Shown here: positions 25,301 through 33,334 of the stretch, piece after piece | Layout of the letters: each line of letters starts with the position of its first letter | Numbering within the stretch: the stretch's first letter is position 1 | NCBI GenBank assembly: GCA_017470735.1 | Contig: JAFUYB010000066.1 | Span: 1 to 64,000 of the forward strand | Length of the DNA: 64,000 bases | Direction of reading: 5' to 3' | DNA from: Lachnospiraceae bacterium | GTDB lineage: Bacteria; Bacillota; Clostridia; Lachnospirales; Lachnospiraceae | Program-made: the position numbers and the translations under genes | The notes under the pieces: generated by a model | The model's input: only the letters and a program-made list of their open reading frames with translations | What the model was told of the DNA's origin: nothing | Databases searched by the model: none

Positions 25301-25540
25301 TGAAAGTGTCTGGTGAGCCTCGCTGATCTGAGTATCCGTGATCCACGGATTCAGTTTTTTCAAAGCCTGGTTGAAATATCTCCAGAGAACTATTTCGTGA
25401 TAATCCTTCCTTCCTAAAGTACCATTTTCCCCCAGCACTTCCTGATTATAGGCAAAGACGACATCCCACCCCAGCTCATCATGCATAAGAGCAGCCGCGC
25501 TGTCCTGAACTAAAACATTTTCAGAGTATTCATATTTCAT
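22400..25540 (-). CDS. hsdR: type I restriction endonuclease subunit R
   Basis: The 1046-residue protein has the HsdR layout. The N-terminal PD-(D/E)XK nuclease includes RRTDIVGFVNGLPLLFIELK with catalytic D and E-x-K. The SF2 translocase has Walker A HTQGSGKSYSML, motif II ISDEAHRSQYG, motif III GFTGTPLL, and motif VI TIARANRV. The helical C-terminal quarter binds the methylase core. HsdR translocates DNA and cuts non-methylated DNA at random distance. GGAGGG lies before ATG 25540. No disruption is visible. Confidence 0.95.
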   Translation of the reverse strand: MKYEYSENVLVQDSAAALMHDELGWDVVFAYNQEVLGENGTLGRKDYHEIVLWRYFNQALKKLNPWITDTQISEAHQTLSSYLSSASLLQINEEKYFMIRDGIPVTVKKPNGKTEEKKAVVIDFNDPDNNHFLAVKELKIHGDLYRRRTDIVGFVNGLPLLFIELKRNDVDVENAYTDNYTDYQDTIPFLFYYNAFLMLSNGMEAKVGTLGSKYEFFHEWKRLSEDDAGSVALETMLRGICKKENFLDLYENFILYDHSDGKTVKILARNHQYLGVNEAVKAYGERQLREGKLGVFWHTQGSGKSYSMLFLSQKIRRKFPGSPTIVVLTDRDELNKQICGTFEACGLLGKTEGKKFMATSGTDLINKLKGNPSFIFTLIQKFNKPDEPPIYPDHDILIISDEAHRSQYGVFADNIEKLLPTASRIGFTGTPLLSSNEITARTFGGYISVYDFKRAVEDKATVPLYYENRGDKIKEIKNPDITDKILDAIEEADLNPDQAEKVMHEFEKEVHLLTSEPRLRAIAKDFVGHYSDLWTTGKAMFVCLNKVTCVRMYNFVQEYWQEEIKALEQKIASTVSDQEQMELSRKLKWMKDTEMCVVISQEQNEIQTFKKWNLDILPHRTKMEKRELDKEFKDSDSNFRVVFVCAMWLTGFDVKSLSCLYLDKPLKAHTLMQTIARANRVAAGKSNGLIIDYIGIVGALKKALNDYTANKNGRNAIDPTVNKEELIGQIIRAASDAKQLLAEHDFDLDALIKAENFKKMALLKDGAEAMCSDPETKKSFDTYANEISRLVKYLDRNDVTQDVRDQMDAICAIFREMQKKRKHIDTTDLMVEINHIINENVEIEHQEGEGLVESRRFDISQIDFDLLAAEFSKVKRKNLMIKDLNDLVQERLSKMMAVNPSRVDYYVRYMGIIETYNAEQDRTTIEKTFMELMDLAKSMSEEEQRYAREGFSSDEELSIYDLLFSENLSKSDIDKIKKMSKDLLQKIKERIAGMDHWTDKQETRAAVDVLIRNVLYEEIPDSMFDRLEAYRKAIYEHIYTHYKQAA

Positions 25541-25583
25541 AAAGGATGCCCTCCTTGTAATCGTTCTAAGGTTTATACTGACC

Positions 25584-26744
25584 TCACAGTTCTATTTCAC
25601 CTGACATTAACTTTGGCAGTAAACGGTCACGTGCTTCTGACGCCGAAGTAATTTGCTTTTGCAACACACCGATTTTCTTAAAATAAACATCCGCTTTTTC
25701 GCAATAATGTGTTATCAACTCTGACTGCGGAATCAGCATTTCCATTGCATTTATATCTTTCGCATATACATGAGGCTGAGCAGAACCTTTCTGCAACGCA
25801 TCTAACTGATATTTATTTGCCTTAAGAAAACAGTAAACAAATGAGATCCAATTCGTCCCTGCAATATCAGCAAAAGAACAATCCGATGCAAACACATCTT
25901 CGTGATACATTCTACTGAAACCAGCATTTGCTCCTGATCCGCTTACGGTAATTACGGGGGCTTTGGTATTGGCTACATTGTGATAATATGCAGGTTCAAG
26001 ACCTCCAGCCACTACAGGTACATTTCCTTCTTTGACTTGCGCTTTGGTTATTGTTTTACCTCTACGAAATTCAACAATTTCACCTAACGTTCCCATATGC
26101 CAATCAGCTGGTACGCCATTAACTATTTCTGTATTATCATTTCCCGGAAAACAGAAGTTTATAAACCATTCCTTATACAGTCTCTGTGCTGCTTCCTCCA
26201 GCAATTCGATCTGATGTTGATTGTTCTCGATCAAAGCATCATATGCCGAAAGAACTCCCACGGTCTTATTTTGGATTTCTAAATCAGGAAGCATTACTGG
26301 CACATCAGATAATATTGATGTGTTCAGATTGAGCATCGTAGCACCGACAGCATGATTTATTACCCAGCCAACAGTCTCTGCTTTCTGAAGTTGATAAAAA
26401 ACATATTTGGGATTAGCCATTTGAGCATTTATCGAAACACGCAGACATCCAGTTCCACATAGCCAACCCACTTCTTTCTGTCCAGCATAAGCACACCTAC
26501 CAACATCGCCTCTTCGAGAATATAAAATGTCACCTTCTTCTATTTTGTGTCGGCTCAATCGTTCAACATGATCTTCGCTCACTCTGGCAATCGAATCCTC
26601 AGAAATATGACCCGCTATAAGATCTTTAGGCATTACAACTGGCGTACCGCATTCTGAGTAATCTGACTGATGTAGTTGTGAACCAAAAGGTCCAGTTTGT
26701 ATATTGGTCGAGATTTCTGCTAACTTGTAGTTCGTCCAATTCAT
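25584..26744 (-). CDS. hsdS: type I restriction specificity subunit S
   Basis: The 386-residue protein is made of two target-recognition domains, each followed by a coiled coil. The first half runs MNWTNYKLAEISTNIQTGPF to about residue 170, with conserved helix SAYDALIENNQHQIELLEEA. The second starts WHMGTLGEIVEFRRGKTI and ends ITSASEARDRLLPKLMSGEI. The two domains set the two halves of the bipartite target; the site cannot be predicted from sequence. Its ATG overlaps the hsdM stop (ATGA), so S and M are coupled. No second partial hsdS or recombination repeat is present. Confidence 0.93.
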   Translation of the reverse strand: MNWTNYKLAEISTNIQTGPFGSQLHQSDYSECGTPVVMPKDLIAGHISEDSIARVSEDHVERLSRHKIEEGDILYSRRGDVGRCAYAGQKEVGWLCGTGCLRVSINAQMANPKYVFYQLQKAETVGWVINHAVGATMLNLNTSILSDVPVMLPDLEIQNKTVGVLSAYDALIENNQHQIELLEEAAQRLYKEWFINFCFPGNDNTEIVNGVPADWHMGTLGEIVEFRRGKTITKAQVKEGNVPVVAGGLEPAYYHNVANTKAPVITVSGSGANAGFSRMYHEDVFASDCSFADIAGTNWISFVYCFLKANKYQLDALQKGSAQPHVYAKDINAMEMLIPQSELITHYCEKADVYFKKIGVLQKQITSASEARDRLLPKLMSGEIEL

Positions 26745-28564
26745 AGTCCCATCTCCTTCATATTTTGGAAGATAGTGTCCATCAACTTATTACTCTCTCC
26801 TTGAAGCTTCAAAAGTTCTTTATGTATTTCTCCCATACGCTTGTGGAAATCGACACCATCATCTTCTATCGGAGCGACACCTACGTATGCTCCTGGAGTT
26901 AGAGACCAACTTTTTTCTTCAATCTCTTTTTGCTCGGCGATCTTGCAGAGACCAGCAATATCCTGATACTCTCCATCTCCAAATTTGTCATAAAGCCATA
27001 CAGCTTCTTTGGCTACTGTAATCTGTTCTTCCTGTTCGGCAATCTTCTCATCAAACTCAGCCTGAACCTTCTTCTTATCCTTCTTGGCAGCAGAGTCCGC
27101 AGCAGCCTTAGCCTCACTTCTCAGTTCTTCAATATGATCCTCCTGAGCATGAAGGATCTCCTCAAAATCACCTTCTCCCAGAACAGAATGGTATTCCTCA
27201 ATAAGCTGCTGGTACTTGTCAATTTCTCCACGATACAGCCACACAATGGCATTCATGTTTTTCAGCTGCCAGTCGCTCCATTCATTAAGGGTACGATCTA
27301 CGACAGTGAAATAATTCCTGGCATCGATAAACAGAACCTTGTCTTTAAGCTCTTCTGCCTTTCCCTTGTCGAAGAACCACAGACTGCAAGGCAAGCTCTT
27401 TGTATAGAAGAAATTATTACCAACGCTGATCATGACATCCACATGACCGGTTTTGACCAGCTGCTCTCTGATATCTTTGTCCTTTCCTTGGCTGTCTGTT
27501 GCTGAAGAAGCCATAACAAAACCGGCTCTTCCGGTCTCGTTAAGATATGCATAGAAATAAGATATCCACAGATAGTTTGCATTGCCGACCTCATTTGCTT
27601 TGTTCACACCCGGCAACCCGAACGGTAATCTTCCTGCATTCTGAGCTGCTTCTGCTTTTACCTTGTCAACATTGAATGGCGGATTAGCCATCACGTAATC
27701 ACAGCATCCTACCAGATTATGGGCATCATTATAGAAAGTGTTAGCTTCATTTCCGGACTTGATCACACCGGTCAGACCATGAACCGCCATATTCATAAGG
27801 CAGAGCTGAGCATTATACTCTACTTTCTCCTGTCCGTAGAAAGTCATTGCCTTATTGGCCGACATCCCTTTACTATTGACGAAATCACCGGACTGAACAA
27901 ACATACCGCCGCTGCCGCAAGCAATATCCGCCAGCACGCCGGAAGTTGGTTCCAGAATATTTACGATCATTTTTACCAGCGACTTCGGTGTAAAGAACAC
28001 ACCATCATCAGAAGCTACTGCCGGAGCAAATTTACTGAGGAAATATTCGTAAATGCGTCCGATCACATCGCCGCCAACATCATCAAGAGCATTATTGTTA
28101 AAGATACGCAGCAGCTCAGCTAGCAGATCATCAGCGAAATTGGTGTATTCCTTCGGAAGAACCCCCGCCAACTGCTCAGACTGTGCTTCTACCAGTTCCA
28201 TAGCATGATTGACGACTTCGCCCAGGCTGTTCATAGGCTGTCCACTTTCTGATACGATATTCGCAGCCTTGATATCCTCCGGCAGGTTCACCAAATAGGA
28301 ATATTGAGCTTCTTTCGGAAGATAAAGCGCACTCTTTTCGGCAAAGTCAGATGCCTCTACTGGCATAACACGACCATTTCTTACCGGTCTGTCCTTCAGG
28401 ATCTCTTCCTCCACCCTCTTATATCTGCTATATGCATATCTCAGAAACAGCAGACCCAGTACCGGCATACAATACTGCTGTGAAGTCAGCTTGGATCCCT
28501 GTCGTAACAGATCCGCGGCTTCCCAAAGGTCTGCCTCCAACTTTTTAATGCTCCTATTATCCAT
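26741..28564 (-). CDS. hsdM: type I restriction DNA methyltransferase subunit M
   Basis: The 607-residue protein starts at ATG 28564, eight bases after GGAGG. The N-terminal HsdM domain (IKKLEADLWEAADLLRQG) is followed by an N6-adenine methylase: motif I DIACGSGGMFVQS and motif IV YVMANPPFNV. The C-terminal part is charged and coiled-coil-like. With HsdS it methylates host target adenines and so protects host DNA. An XRE regulator gene ends 87 bp upstream. Confidence 0.95.
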   Translation of the reverse strand: MDNRSIKKLEADLWEAADLLRQGSKLTSQQYCMPVLGLLFLRYAYSRYKRVEEEILKDRPVRNGRVMPVEASDFAEKSALYLPKEAQYSYLVNLPEDIKAANIVSESGQPMNSLGEVVNHAMELVEAQSEQLAGVLPKEYTNFADDLLAELLRIFNNNALDDVGGDVIGRIYEYFLSKFAPAVASDDGVFFTPKSLVKMIVNILEPTSGVLADIACGSGGMFVQSGDFVNSKGMSANKAMTFYGQEKVEYNAQLCLMNMAVHGLTGVIKSGNEANTFYNDAHNLVGCCDYVMANPPFNVDKVKAEAAQNAGRLPFGLPGVNKANEVGNANYLWISYFYAYLNETGRAGFVMASSATDSQGKDKDIREQLVKTGHVDVMISVGNNFFYTKSLPCSLWFFDKGKAEELKDKVLFIDARNYFTVVDRTLNEWSDWQLKNMNAIVWLYRGEIDKYQQLIEEYHSVLGEGDFEEILHAQEDHIEELRSEAKAAADSAAKKDKKKVQAEFDEKIAEQEEQITVAKEAVWLYDKFGDGEYQDIAGLCKIAEQKEIEEKSWSLTPGAYVGVAPIEDDGVDFHKRMGEIHKELLKLQGESNKLMDTIFQNMKEMGL

Positions 28565-28651
28565 AACGATTTCCTCCACGATTAATATGCCGGCCAGGTA
28601 CACTCCGACATCATAATTTTATCTAATATGCTGTCCCAAAAAATGGACTCA

Positions 28652-28891
28652 TTATTCTGTTTTGCCCGAAGCATTGTTTGCTTCTATGTTAATAATCTCC
28701 ATGATATCTGACACATCGCAATCAAGAGCTTCGCAAATCTTCACCAACACATCCGTGGTGATATTTGCATTCTTTCCCAGCTTCGCAAGGGATGCTGTGC
28801 TGATTCCGCTTTCCTCCTTCAGTTTCGTTCGATTCCACTTTTTATCGATCAATTTTTTCCAAAGCTTATCGTAACTTACAGTTTTCTTCAT
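28652..28891 (-). CDS. XRE-family transcriptional regulator
   Basis: The 79-residue protein (ATG 28891, GAGG site) is a single Cro/CI-type helix-turn-helix: KKTVSYDKLWKKLIDKK, then TKLKEESGISTASLAKLGK as the HTH and TTDVLVKICEALDCDVSDI as the following helices. Small stand-alone HTH proteins of this type regulate restriction-modification and toxin operons. It lies between the ABC-3C-like triad and hsdM. The palindrome TATCTCTGGAGATA inside the cluster promoter at 32342-32355 is a candidate target, not proven. Confidence 0.88.
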   Translation of the reverse strand: MKKTVSYDKLWKKLIDKKWNRTKLKEESGISTASLAKLGKNANITTDVLVKICEALDCDVSDIMEIINIEANNASGKTE

Positions 28892-28922
28892 GGTCGTTAC
28901 CTCAAATGACTCCACACAATTA

Positions 28923-30767
28923 TTAGTTCCTAACACTTCTTAGGAAGCCGTACCGCTCCCCTTCTTCATCTCCCATCGTAAAATTCATCAAATGAACCCC
29001 TGAGTAATCCAAAGTCTCCGGAAGTTCGTTTTCCGCAATGATCACCTGATTATTGCCGCAATTATCCATGATATATTGAATAAGCGCTTCTCTCATTCCT
29101 ACTGTCGTAATATCTTTAGCTGTAAGCTTATGCTTCTTCTCCTTAAGAGAAAGAATTGGTGAATCAAGAATCAGCAGGTGAGATTTATACTTACCGTTCT
29201 CTTCCAGGTATTTCATCAAATTGAACAGCATTATGGTGTTTAAGAACGCCCGATATCCTTTTCCTTGATTCTTTTTATGCCTGCCACCGACAACTACGTC
29301 TGCCGTGTCGATGCTTAAATATGATTCCGGTTTACCTGTATAAGCGCATTCCTTTATCATGGCGTTTATATTATCACTTAACTTTTTCCAGATATCTTTA
29401 TCAAATTGTTTCTTAGCATCAAACTTTGTCGCCGTCTCGTCTTCTTCATTTTCTTTTGCAAAAACATCTGATCCAAGCTCCGACGACATGTAAGAGATAG
29501 ATTGCAATCTCTGCCTGAGCTGCTGTATTCTCCGATATTCTGCAACTGCTGCCTTTAACTCTGATGCATGTGGCCTCAGTTTCTGGTTCAGGAGCCTGGT
29601 TATGTTGTTGTTCCTAGCATTCAGATCTTTCAATCTGTTTTCCAGTTCCTTGATCTCATTCTTAGTGTCTGATTCGGTTATCTCCAAATCGCCAAGCTGG
29701 AGTCTTATACGTGCCAGCTCTGATTTTGCGGATTCGACATACGCAGTACGGTCTTCTTCCTCTTCCTCCATTTCATGCCCACAGAACGGACAGCTATCCT
29801 TATGTTTGACGGTTTTACCCTTTGCATCCCCGTCCACAACGAAACCCAATCTTTTAATATCTGACATATACTGAGTGCGAAGTGCTCTGTAGCGGTTCCC
29901 CAGAAATCTTGCTTCCTGAAGCCTTGCGTTCAGTTCGTATATCTGACCCAATAATGCACGGCTTTCTGCAGAGGCATCCATAATCTCTTTATCAACCGTC
30001 TCAATCTCAGCAAGGTAATCATCTATCTTTGCTTCAATATCAACGTCTTCATCTGCCGCCATTGATTCTTCAAGCTGCTCCTTCTGCTTAGACAGATCCA
30101 GTATCTTCTGATTCAGGTAATTGATGACACCTGTCTTCTGAGTTGCTCTTTTTTCAAGTTCGTCAACGCTGACTTCAGGCATAAAGCGTTTAAGATTATC
30201 ACCGGTAATCAGATACATCAATGAAGTTAAGCTGGCGGTAATCTTTGAATGCTTGGGAACGTCAAATGCCGTAGGCTTGGCAAAAATATTATCTTCATTG
30301 ATAAAGAAGAAATGGAACAATGTTCTCATTGTCAGATCTTCATCTTTGGGATCCTGTGTGCTTATAATGCGTGTACGCTCTTCAATACCGATTAAGCGTA
30401 AGAGCAGATCGCTGTATTCTTTTGTATTGATTTTGAATTCAGTACCTTTGATACCCGGAAGATCTGTAGATACCGTAACCGTATTGGAACCCTTGTCTCC
30501 GGTGCTTCCCTCTTCTATTTTGCGTGTCGCTGTAAACGTATATCCATCATCGGATTTCATCGTCATGCTGATCGTGTCGTAACCGGTGTCATCCCTGGAA
30601 AACGGAACCTCTTTAGCCCCGAACATAAAATCTATACATCCGATCACATAGGATTTCCCAGTATTCGAAGGGCCTACAATAAAGTTGACGCCATCTTCAA
30701 AAGGAATCGCCGAATATTCAACTTTATCACCGGAAGCTGCTATCTGTGTTATATGAAATCTGCTCAT
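28923..30767 (-). CDS. SMC-like ATPase with zinc hook (ABC-3C/Lamassu-type)
   Basis: The 614-residue protein is a Rad50/SMC-like ABC ATPase. Walker A is FIVGPSNTGKSYVI (Lys38). Long coiled coils at about 200-300 and 340-430 flank a zinc hook, CPFCGHE (Cys326/Cys329). Near the C-terminus HLLILDSPIL provides the Walker B strand and QVIIAENELP the switch region. In ABC-three-component systems this ATPase senses an invasion signal and acts through a middle component on a third component; Lamassu LmuB is a close relative. It overlaps the middle-component gene by 4 bases. Confidence 0.82.
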   Translation of the reverse strand: MSRFHITQIAASGDKVEYSAIPFEDGVNFIVGPSNTGKSYVIGCIDFMFGAKEVPFSRDDTGYDTISMTMKSDDGYTFTATRKIEEGSTGDKGSNTVTVSTDLPGIKGTEFKINTKEYSDLLLRLIGIEERTRIISTQDPKDEDLTMRTLFHFFFINEDNIFAKPTAFDVPKHSKITASLTSLMYLITGDNLKRFMPEVSVDELEKRATQKTGVINYLNQKILDLSKQKEQLEESMAADEDVDIEAKIDDYLAEIETVDKEIMDASAESRALLGQIYELNARLQEARFLGNRYRALRTQYMSDIKRLGFVVDGDAKGKTVKHKDSCPFCGHEMEEEEEDRTAYVESAKSELARIRLQLGDLEITESDTKNEIKELENRLKDLNARNNNITRLLNQKLRPHASELKAAVAEYRRIQQLRQRLQSISYMSSELGSDVFAKENEEDETATKFDAKKQFDKDIWKKLSDNINAMIKECAYTGKPESYLSIDTADVVVGGRHKKNQGKGYRAFLNTIMLFNLMKYLEENGKYKSHLLILDSPILSLKEKKHKLTAKDITTVGMREALIQYIMDNCGNNQVIIAENELPETLDYSGVHLMNFTMGDEEGERYGFLRSVRN

Positions 30768-31219
30768 TCTACTACCTCCTCACGGAATGATTGTTCTGAC
30801 ATTTTATAAATCGTCGCAATCAATGACCGTTCAGACTTGCCAGCTACTGCTGACACAACATTACGTGCATATGCCCGATACTCACGTGCATAATCACTAT
30901 CCAAGGATTTACAATAGTCTTCTCCCTCGGTGCTGATGACATAAGACAAGCCGTTCTTATAGCTTACTGCCTCCGCTGTACCGTTCAATACAAGTTCTCT
31001 AAGTGCCTCCTTTACCAGCTCGCGTTGAGAGGCGAACTCACTAAATTTGTATTCGTTATCGCCATTAAGATTCTGATCTGCCAAACCAAATGCTTTACTG
31101 TATAATGCCATAAAATCCACAGCATACAACATGTCCAATGTTTGCGGCATATCAAACTCATCCAGAAGAATGAGCAATCGAAGCGAATTTTCAAACGTAG
31201 AATTAAATATCCTGTCCAT
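30764..31219 (-). CDS. ABC-3C-type middle component
   Basis: The 151-residue protein starts at ATG 31219 behind GAGGGATG, inside the end of the preceding gene. It is helical with a winged-helix feel: NSLRLLILLDEF, MLYAVDFMALYS, a central LVKEALRELVLNGTAEAV, and YVISTEGEDYC. Size, order and sequence style match the middle component (type 2) of ABC-three-component systems, or LmuC of Lamassu, which bridges ATPase and effector. Direct overlap with both neighbours supports a three-subunit complex. Confidence 0.68.
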   Translation of the reverse strand: MDRIFNSTFENSLRLLILLDEFDMPQTLDMLYAVDFMALYSKAFGLADQNLNGDNEYKFSEFASQRELVKEALRELVLNGTAEAVSYKNGLSYVISTEGEDYCKSLDSDYAREYRAYARNVVSAVAGKSERSLIATIYKMSEQSFREEVVE

Positions 31220-32177
31220 CGTCATCCCTCACCCATCCGTCAATCGTTCCATCTTTTACAAGGAAATGGCACACGCCTTTCTTTTGCGGTACCCCTATCC
31301 AATCTGTATCGCGGAAGAGCCAACACTTGCTTGAAACAAGATCCCTGGCTCTCTTCTGTACGGTTTTTAAGCGCTCTAATCCGCTCTTTGCAGGCTCTTC
31401 GTATTCTTCCTTCACATACTCATATGTTTCCGTTTTAAGAACATCGAACTGTGATTCTTCATCGTAAATATCACGTGTGCCGCGCCGGACAGCTTCTGCT
31501 GCAAAGTAGTATTGACGCTGTTCCGACAGATGCTTTTCATACTTTGGATAGGTTGCAATATCCTCCATCGGAAATACTGCCAAACCCTCTGCCTGCGCAT
31601 AAGCTGCACCAAGAGCATTCGTATACTGTTTTTCCTCGTGGATGATACTTTCAGGTATCTCATCAACATCTAACGGATGCCGCTTATACTCTTCAAGTTC
31701 CTGGTTTATTCTTTCTTTTGCCTCCGGAGTAAGAACATTATCTCTTGTAAGCGAATACAGATATACCTGCCCCAGAAACTCGTTAAATGTTTCCTTCTTA
31801 CCCAGGCGAAGCAATTCATCTCTCTTGCTATCGGAGATTCTCGCCGCATCCTCCTTGATCACACTGCGTATATGGAAGATAATCTCATCTTCCATATTAG
31901 GCATAAAATGACGGGTAACATTCTTTTGGAAGAAATCGCCTATCGATGCTTTTACCTCGGGATCCTGAGAATGCACTCTTATCATTCTAAGAGGGTTTCC
32001 CTGAGGTGCTCTATTCACAATTTTACTGGCAGTGCCCTTTTGGACTTTACTAAGTTTTATGCCCAAAGGTTCAGTAACACCTCTGTACAAAAGCTCAATC
32101 AGTTCAGGATCGTTGATCTCATCGACGAAGGCATTCTTGATTTCCGCTATTATTGTTGAAAAAACCAACTCCCGCAA
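31203..32177 (-). CDS. ABC-3C-type third component
   Basis: From a TTG at 32177, seven bases after a strong GGGAGGTG site, the protein has 324 residues. A longer form from 32231 (MKWFLQSYRK) is possible but has poor ribosome-site spacing. Sequences include FFQKNVTRHFMPNMEDEIIF, a Glu-rich helical middle, AAEAVRRGTRDIYDEESQF and VCHFLVKDGTIDGWV. These resemble the C-terminal domain shared by third components of ABC-3C systems. I see no N-terminal effector module (nuclease, protease, TIR or membrane helix), so either the domain itself acts or an effector part has been lost. Confidence 0.55.
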   Translation of the reverse strand: MRELVFSTIIAEIKNAFVDEINDPELIELLYRGVTEPLGIKLSKVQKGTASKIVNRAPQGNPLRMIRVHSQDPEVKASIGDFFQKNVTRHFMPNMEDEIIFHIRSVIKEDAARISDSKRDELLRLGKKETFNEFLGQVYLYSLTRDNVLTPEAKERINQELEEYKRHPLDVDEIPESIIHEEKQYTNALGAAYAQAEGLAVFPMEDIATYPKYEKHLSEQRQYYFAAEAVRRGTRDIYDEESQFDVLKTETYEYVKEEYEEPAKSGLERLKTVQKRARDLVSSKCWLFRDTDWIGVPQKKGVCHFLVKDGTIDGWVRDDDGQDI

Positions 32178-32303
32178 CCGGCTCACCTCCCAAAAAGAAA
32201 CTTTACGGTAACTTTGTAGGAACCACTTCATACCCTTCAAAGCCTTATTTTTACTGACTTTTTTCGTGGTATCGGCTATAATATCGTTGTAGGCAGGAAA
32301 GCC

Positions 32304-32361
32304 TCTCTGGATATATAATTACCGTACCTTATAGTATAGCATATCTCCAGAGATAAGTAAA
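32304..32361 (-). promoter_or_regulatory. promoter and operator of the defence operon
   Basis: On the minus strand TTTACT (32356-32361), a 17-bp spacer and TATACT (32333-32338) make a good sigma-A promoter. The spacer contains the perfect palindrome TATCTCTGGAGATA (32342-32355). Downstream, 32304-32315 reads TCTCTGGATATA on the plus strand, one base different from 12 bases of that palindrome, giving a second candidate operator. A repressor bound here would block transcription of the ABC-3C-to-AlbA gene series. Confidence 0.75.
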
Positions 32362-32363
32362 CA

Positions 32364-32387
32364 AAATATTTGCATCCGCAGATATTT
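32364..32387. promoter_or_regulatory. inverted repeat upstream of the defence promoter
   Basis: AAATATTTGC and GCAGATATTT form 10-bp arms (nine matched) with a 4-bp centre, starting 2 bp beyond the -35 hexamer. It could be an activator or second-repressor site shared with the divergent sigma-like gene. The rest of the 446-bp gap (32178-32623) holds the promoter, leader hairpins and no gene. Confidence 0.5.
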
Positions 32388-32473
32388 GTTTCATCCGCTT
32401 CCCAACCTGCACCCCTGTTCCGGGTAGCAGGGATACAACTTTATAATACTTAATGCGTTATGCAGCCTGACCA

Positions 32474-32540
32474 TCGGTGGAAAGGATGCAAACCGAAACG
32501 GAAATTCCGTTCGATTTGTATGCTTTTCACCGATTTTTTA
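32474..32540 (+). terminator. large leader hairpin with T-run (attenuator or terminator)
   Basis: Arms 32474-32492 and 32515-32533 pair over 19 positions with one G-G mismatch and two G-U pairs. The enclosed 32497-32511 is a palindrome (AACGGAAATTCCGTT), and TTTTTTA follows directly. It sits 84 bp before the ATG of the sigma-like gene and downstream of a TATAAT box at 32442-32447. This is the shape of a transcription attenuator; no known riboswitch aptamer is recognisable. Confidence 0.7.
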
Positions 32541-32574
32541 TTTGCGTACAAACTCATAGCGTCTATACAGCCAT

Positions 32575-32623
32575 AGTTCGGACTTCTCCGTTTCGGCCAC
32601 AGGGTCGAAGGAGGGCCCGAACT
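32575..32623 (+). promoter_or_regulatory. hairpin enclosing the ribosome site of the sigma-like gene
   Basis: AGTTCGG (32575-32581) is complementary to CCGAACT (32617-32623), which abuts the ATG at 32624. The ribosome site GAAGGAGGG (32607-32615) lies inside the loop next to the stem, so folding could limit translation initiation. Confidence 0.5.
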
Positions 32624-33247
32624 ATGAAAAAGAATTGTAAAACTTACGACAACCAGAGTAACAACGGCAATCAGACCAAATACGGCAATAAAAAGCCGTA
32701 CAACAACATTCCGCCTGCTACAGGCGAAGAGCTTGCGCCGATTCTCATGACCAAGGAAATGTTTAAGGACAGATCCATCATCAAAGACAATATCGAGACC
32801 TGGAACATCCATGGTCACAGAATCCCTGTAGCGTTTGCACCTATCGCAGAAGGCACTTTAGATAGCTGGATGAAGTTCTTCAATGCTCAGGTTCGTACCT
32901 ATATCGGAACCGGCGGCACATCTGATTTTCCAAAGGAAAACGGTCATGAAGACGATCTCTCCTATGACAAGTTTCAGGAAGATGCGGCTGCTGACGAAGA
33001 CAGTGACGGATTTGAACTGGCGGATTTGACTTCGCTCGAAGATACCGTACTTCTCGGAATTATAATTAAGGATCTCATCGCGGAAGTAAAAAAGGCAAAT
33101 CCGAAATACGGAAGAATCCTCGAACTTCTCGGAATGAATTACTCCAAGGGACAGATTCTTAAAGAATTGAAGCTCGGTAAAAGTCAGGGTTACGAAGACA
33201 TTAAGGCCGCACAGAAAATGGCACGTGATCTTTATAACAAAGACTGA
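32624..33247 (+). CDS. sigma/HTH-like regulatory protein
   Basis: The 207-residue protein has an Asn/Lys-rich N-terminus (MKKNCKTYDNQSNNGNQTK), a central region with TWNIHGHRIPVAFAPIA and DSWMKFFNAQVRTYI, an acidic linker, and a C-terminal helical unit. The latter (KYGRILELLGMNYSKGQILK then ELKLGKSQGYEDIKAAQKMA) looks like sigma-70 region-4 or a related helix-turn-helix. Similar proteins occur in integrative elements of Clostridia. It stands alone between its structured leader and a strong terminator. Function is inferred only from the HTH-like end. Confidence 0.65.
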   Translation: MKKNCKTYDNQSNNGNQTKYGNKKPYNNIPPATGEELAPILMTKEMFKDRSIIKDNIETWNIHGHRIPVAFAPIAEGTLDSWMKFFNAQVRTYIGTGGTSDFPKENGHEDDLSYDKFQEDAAADEDSDGFELADLTSLEDTVLLGIIIKDLIAEVKKANPKYGRILELLGMNYSKGQILKELKLGKSQGYEDIKAAQKMARDLYNKD

Positions 33248-33271
33248 TCTCTCAGCTGAATAAAAGAGTTA

Positions 33272-33310
33272 GGGGAGCGGCATACCCGGATGCTGCTCCC
33301 CTTATTATTT
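33272..33310 (+). terminator. terminator of the sigma-like gene
   Basis: GGGGAGCGGCAT (33272-33283) pairs with ATGCTGCTCCCC (33290-33301), with one G-U, around ACCCGG. TTATTATTT follows. It lies 24 bp after the stop codon. Confidence 0.85.
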
Positions 33311-33334
33311 GCTGTGTGCCTCTATATTCGATTA

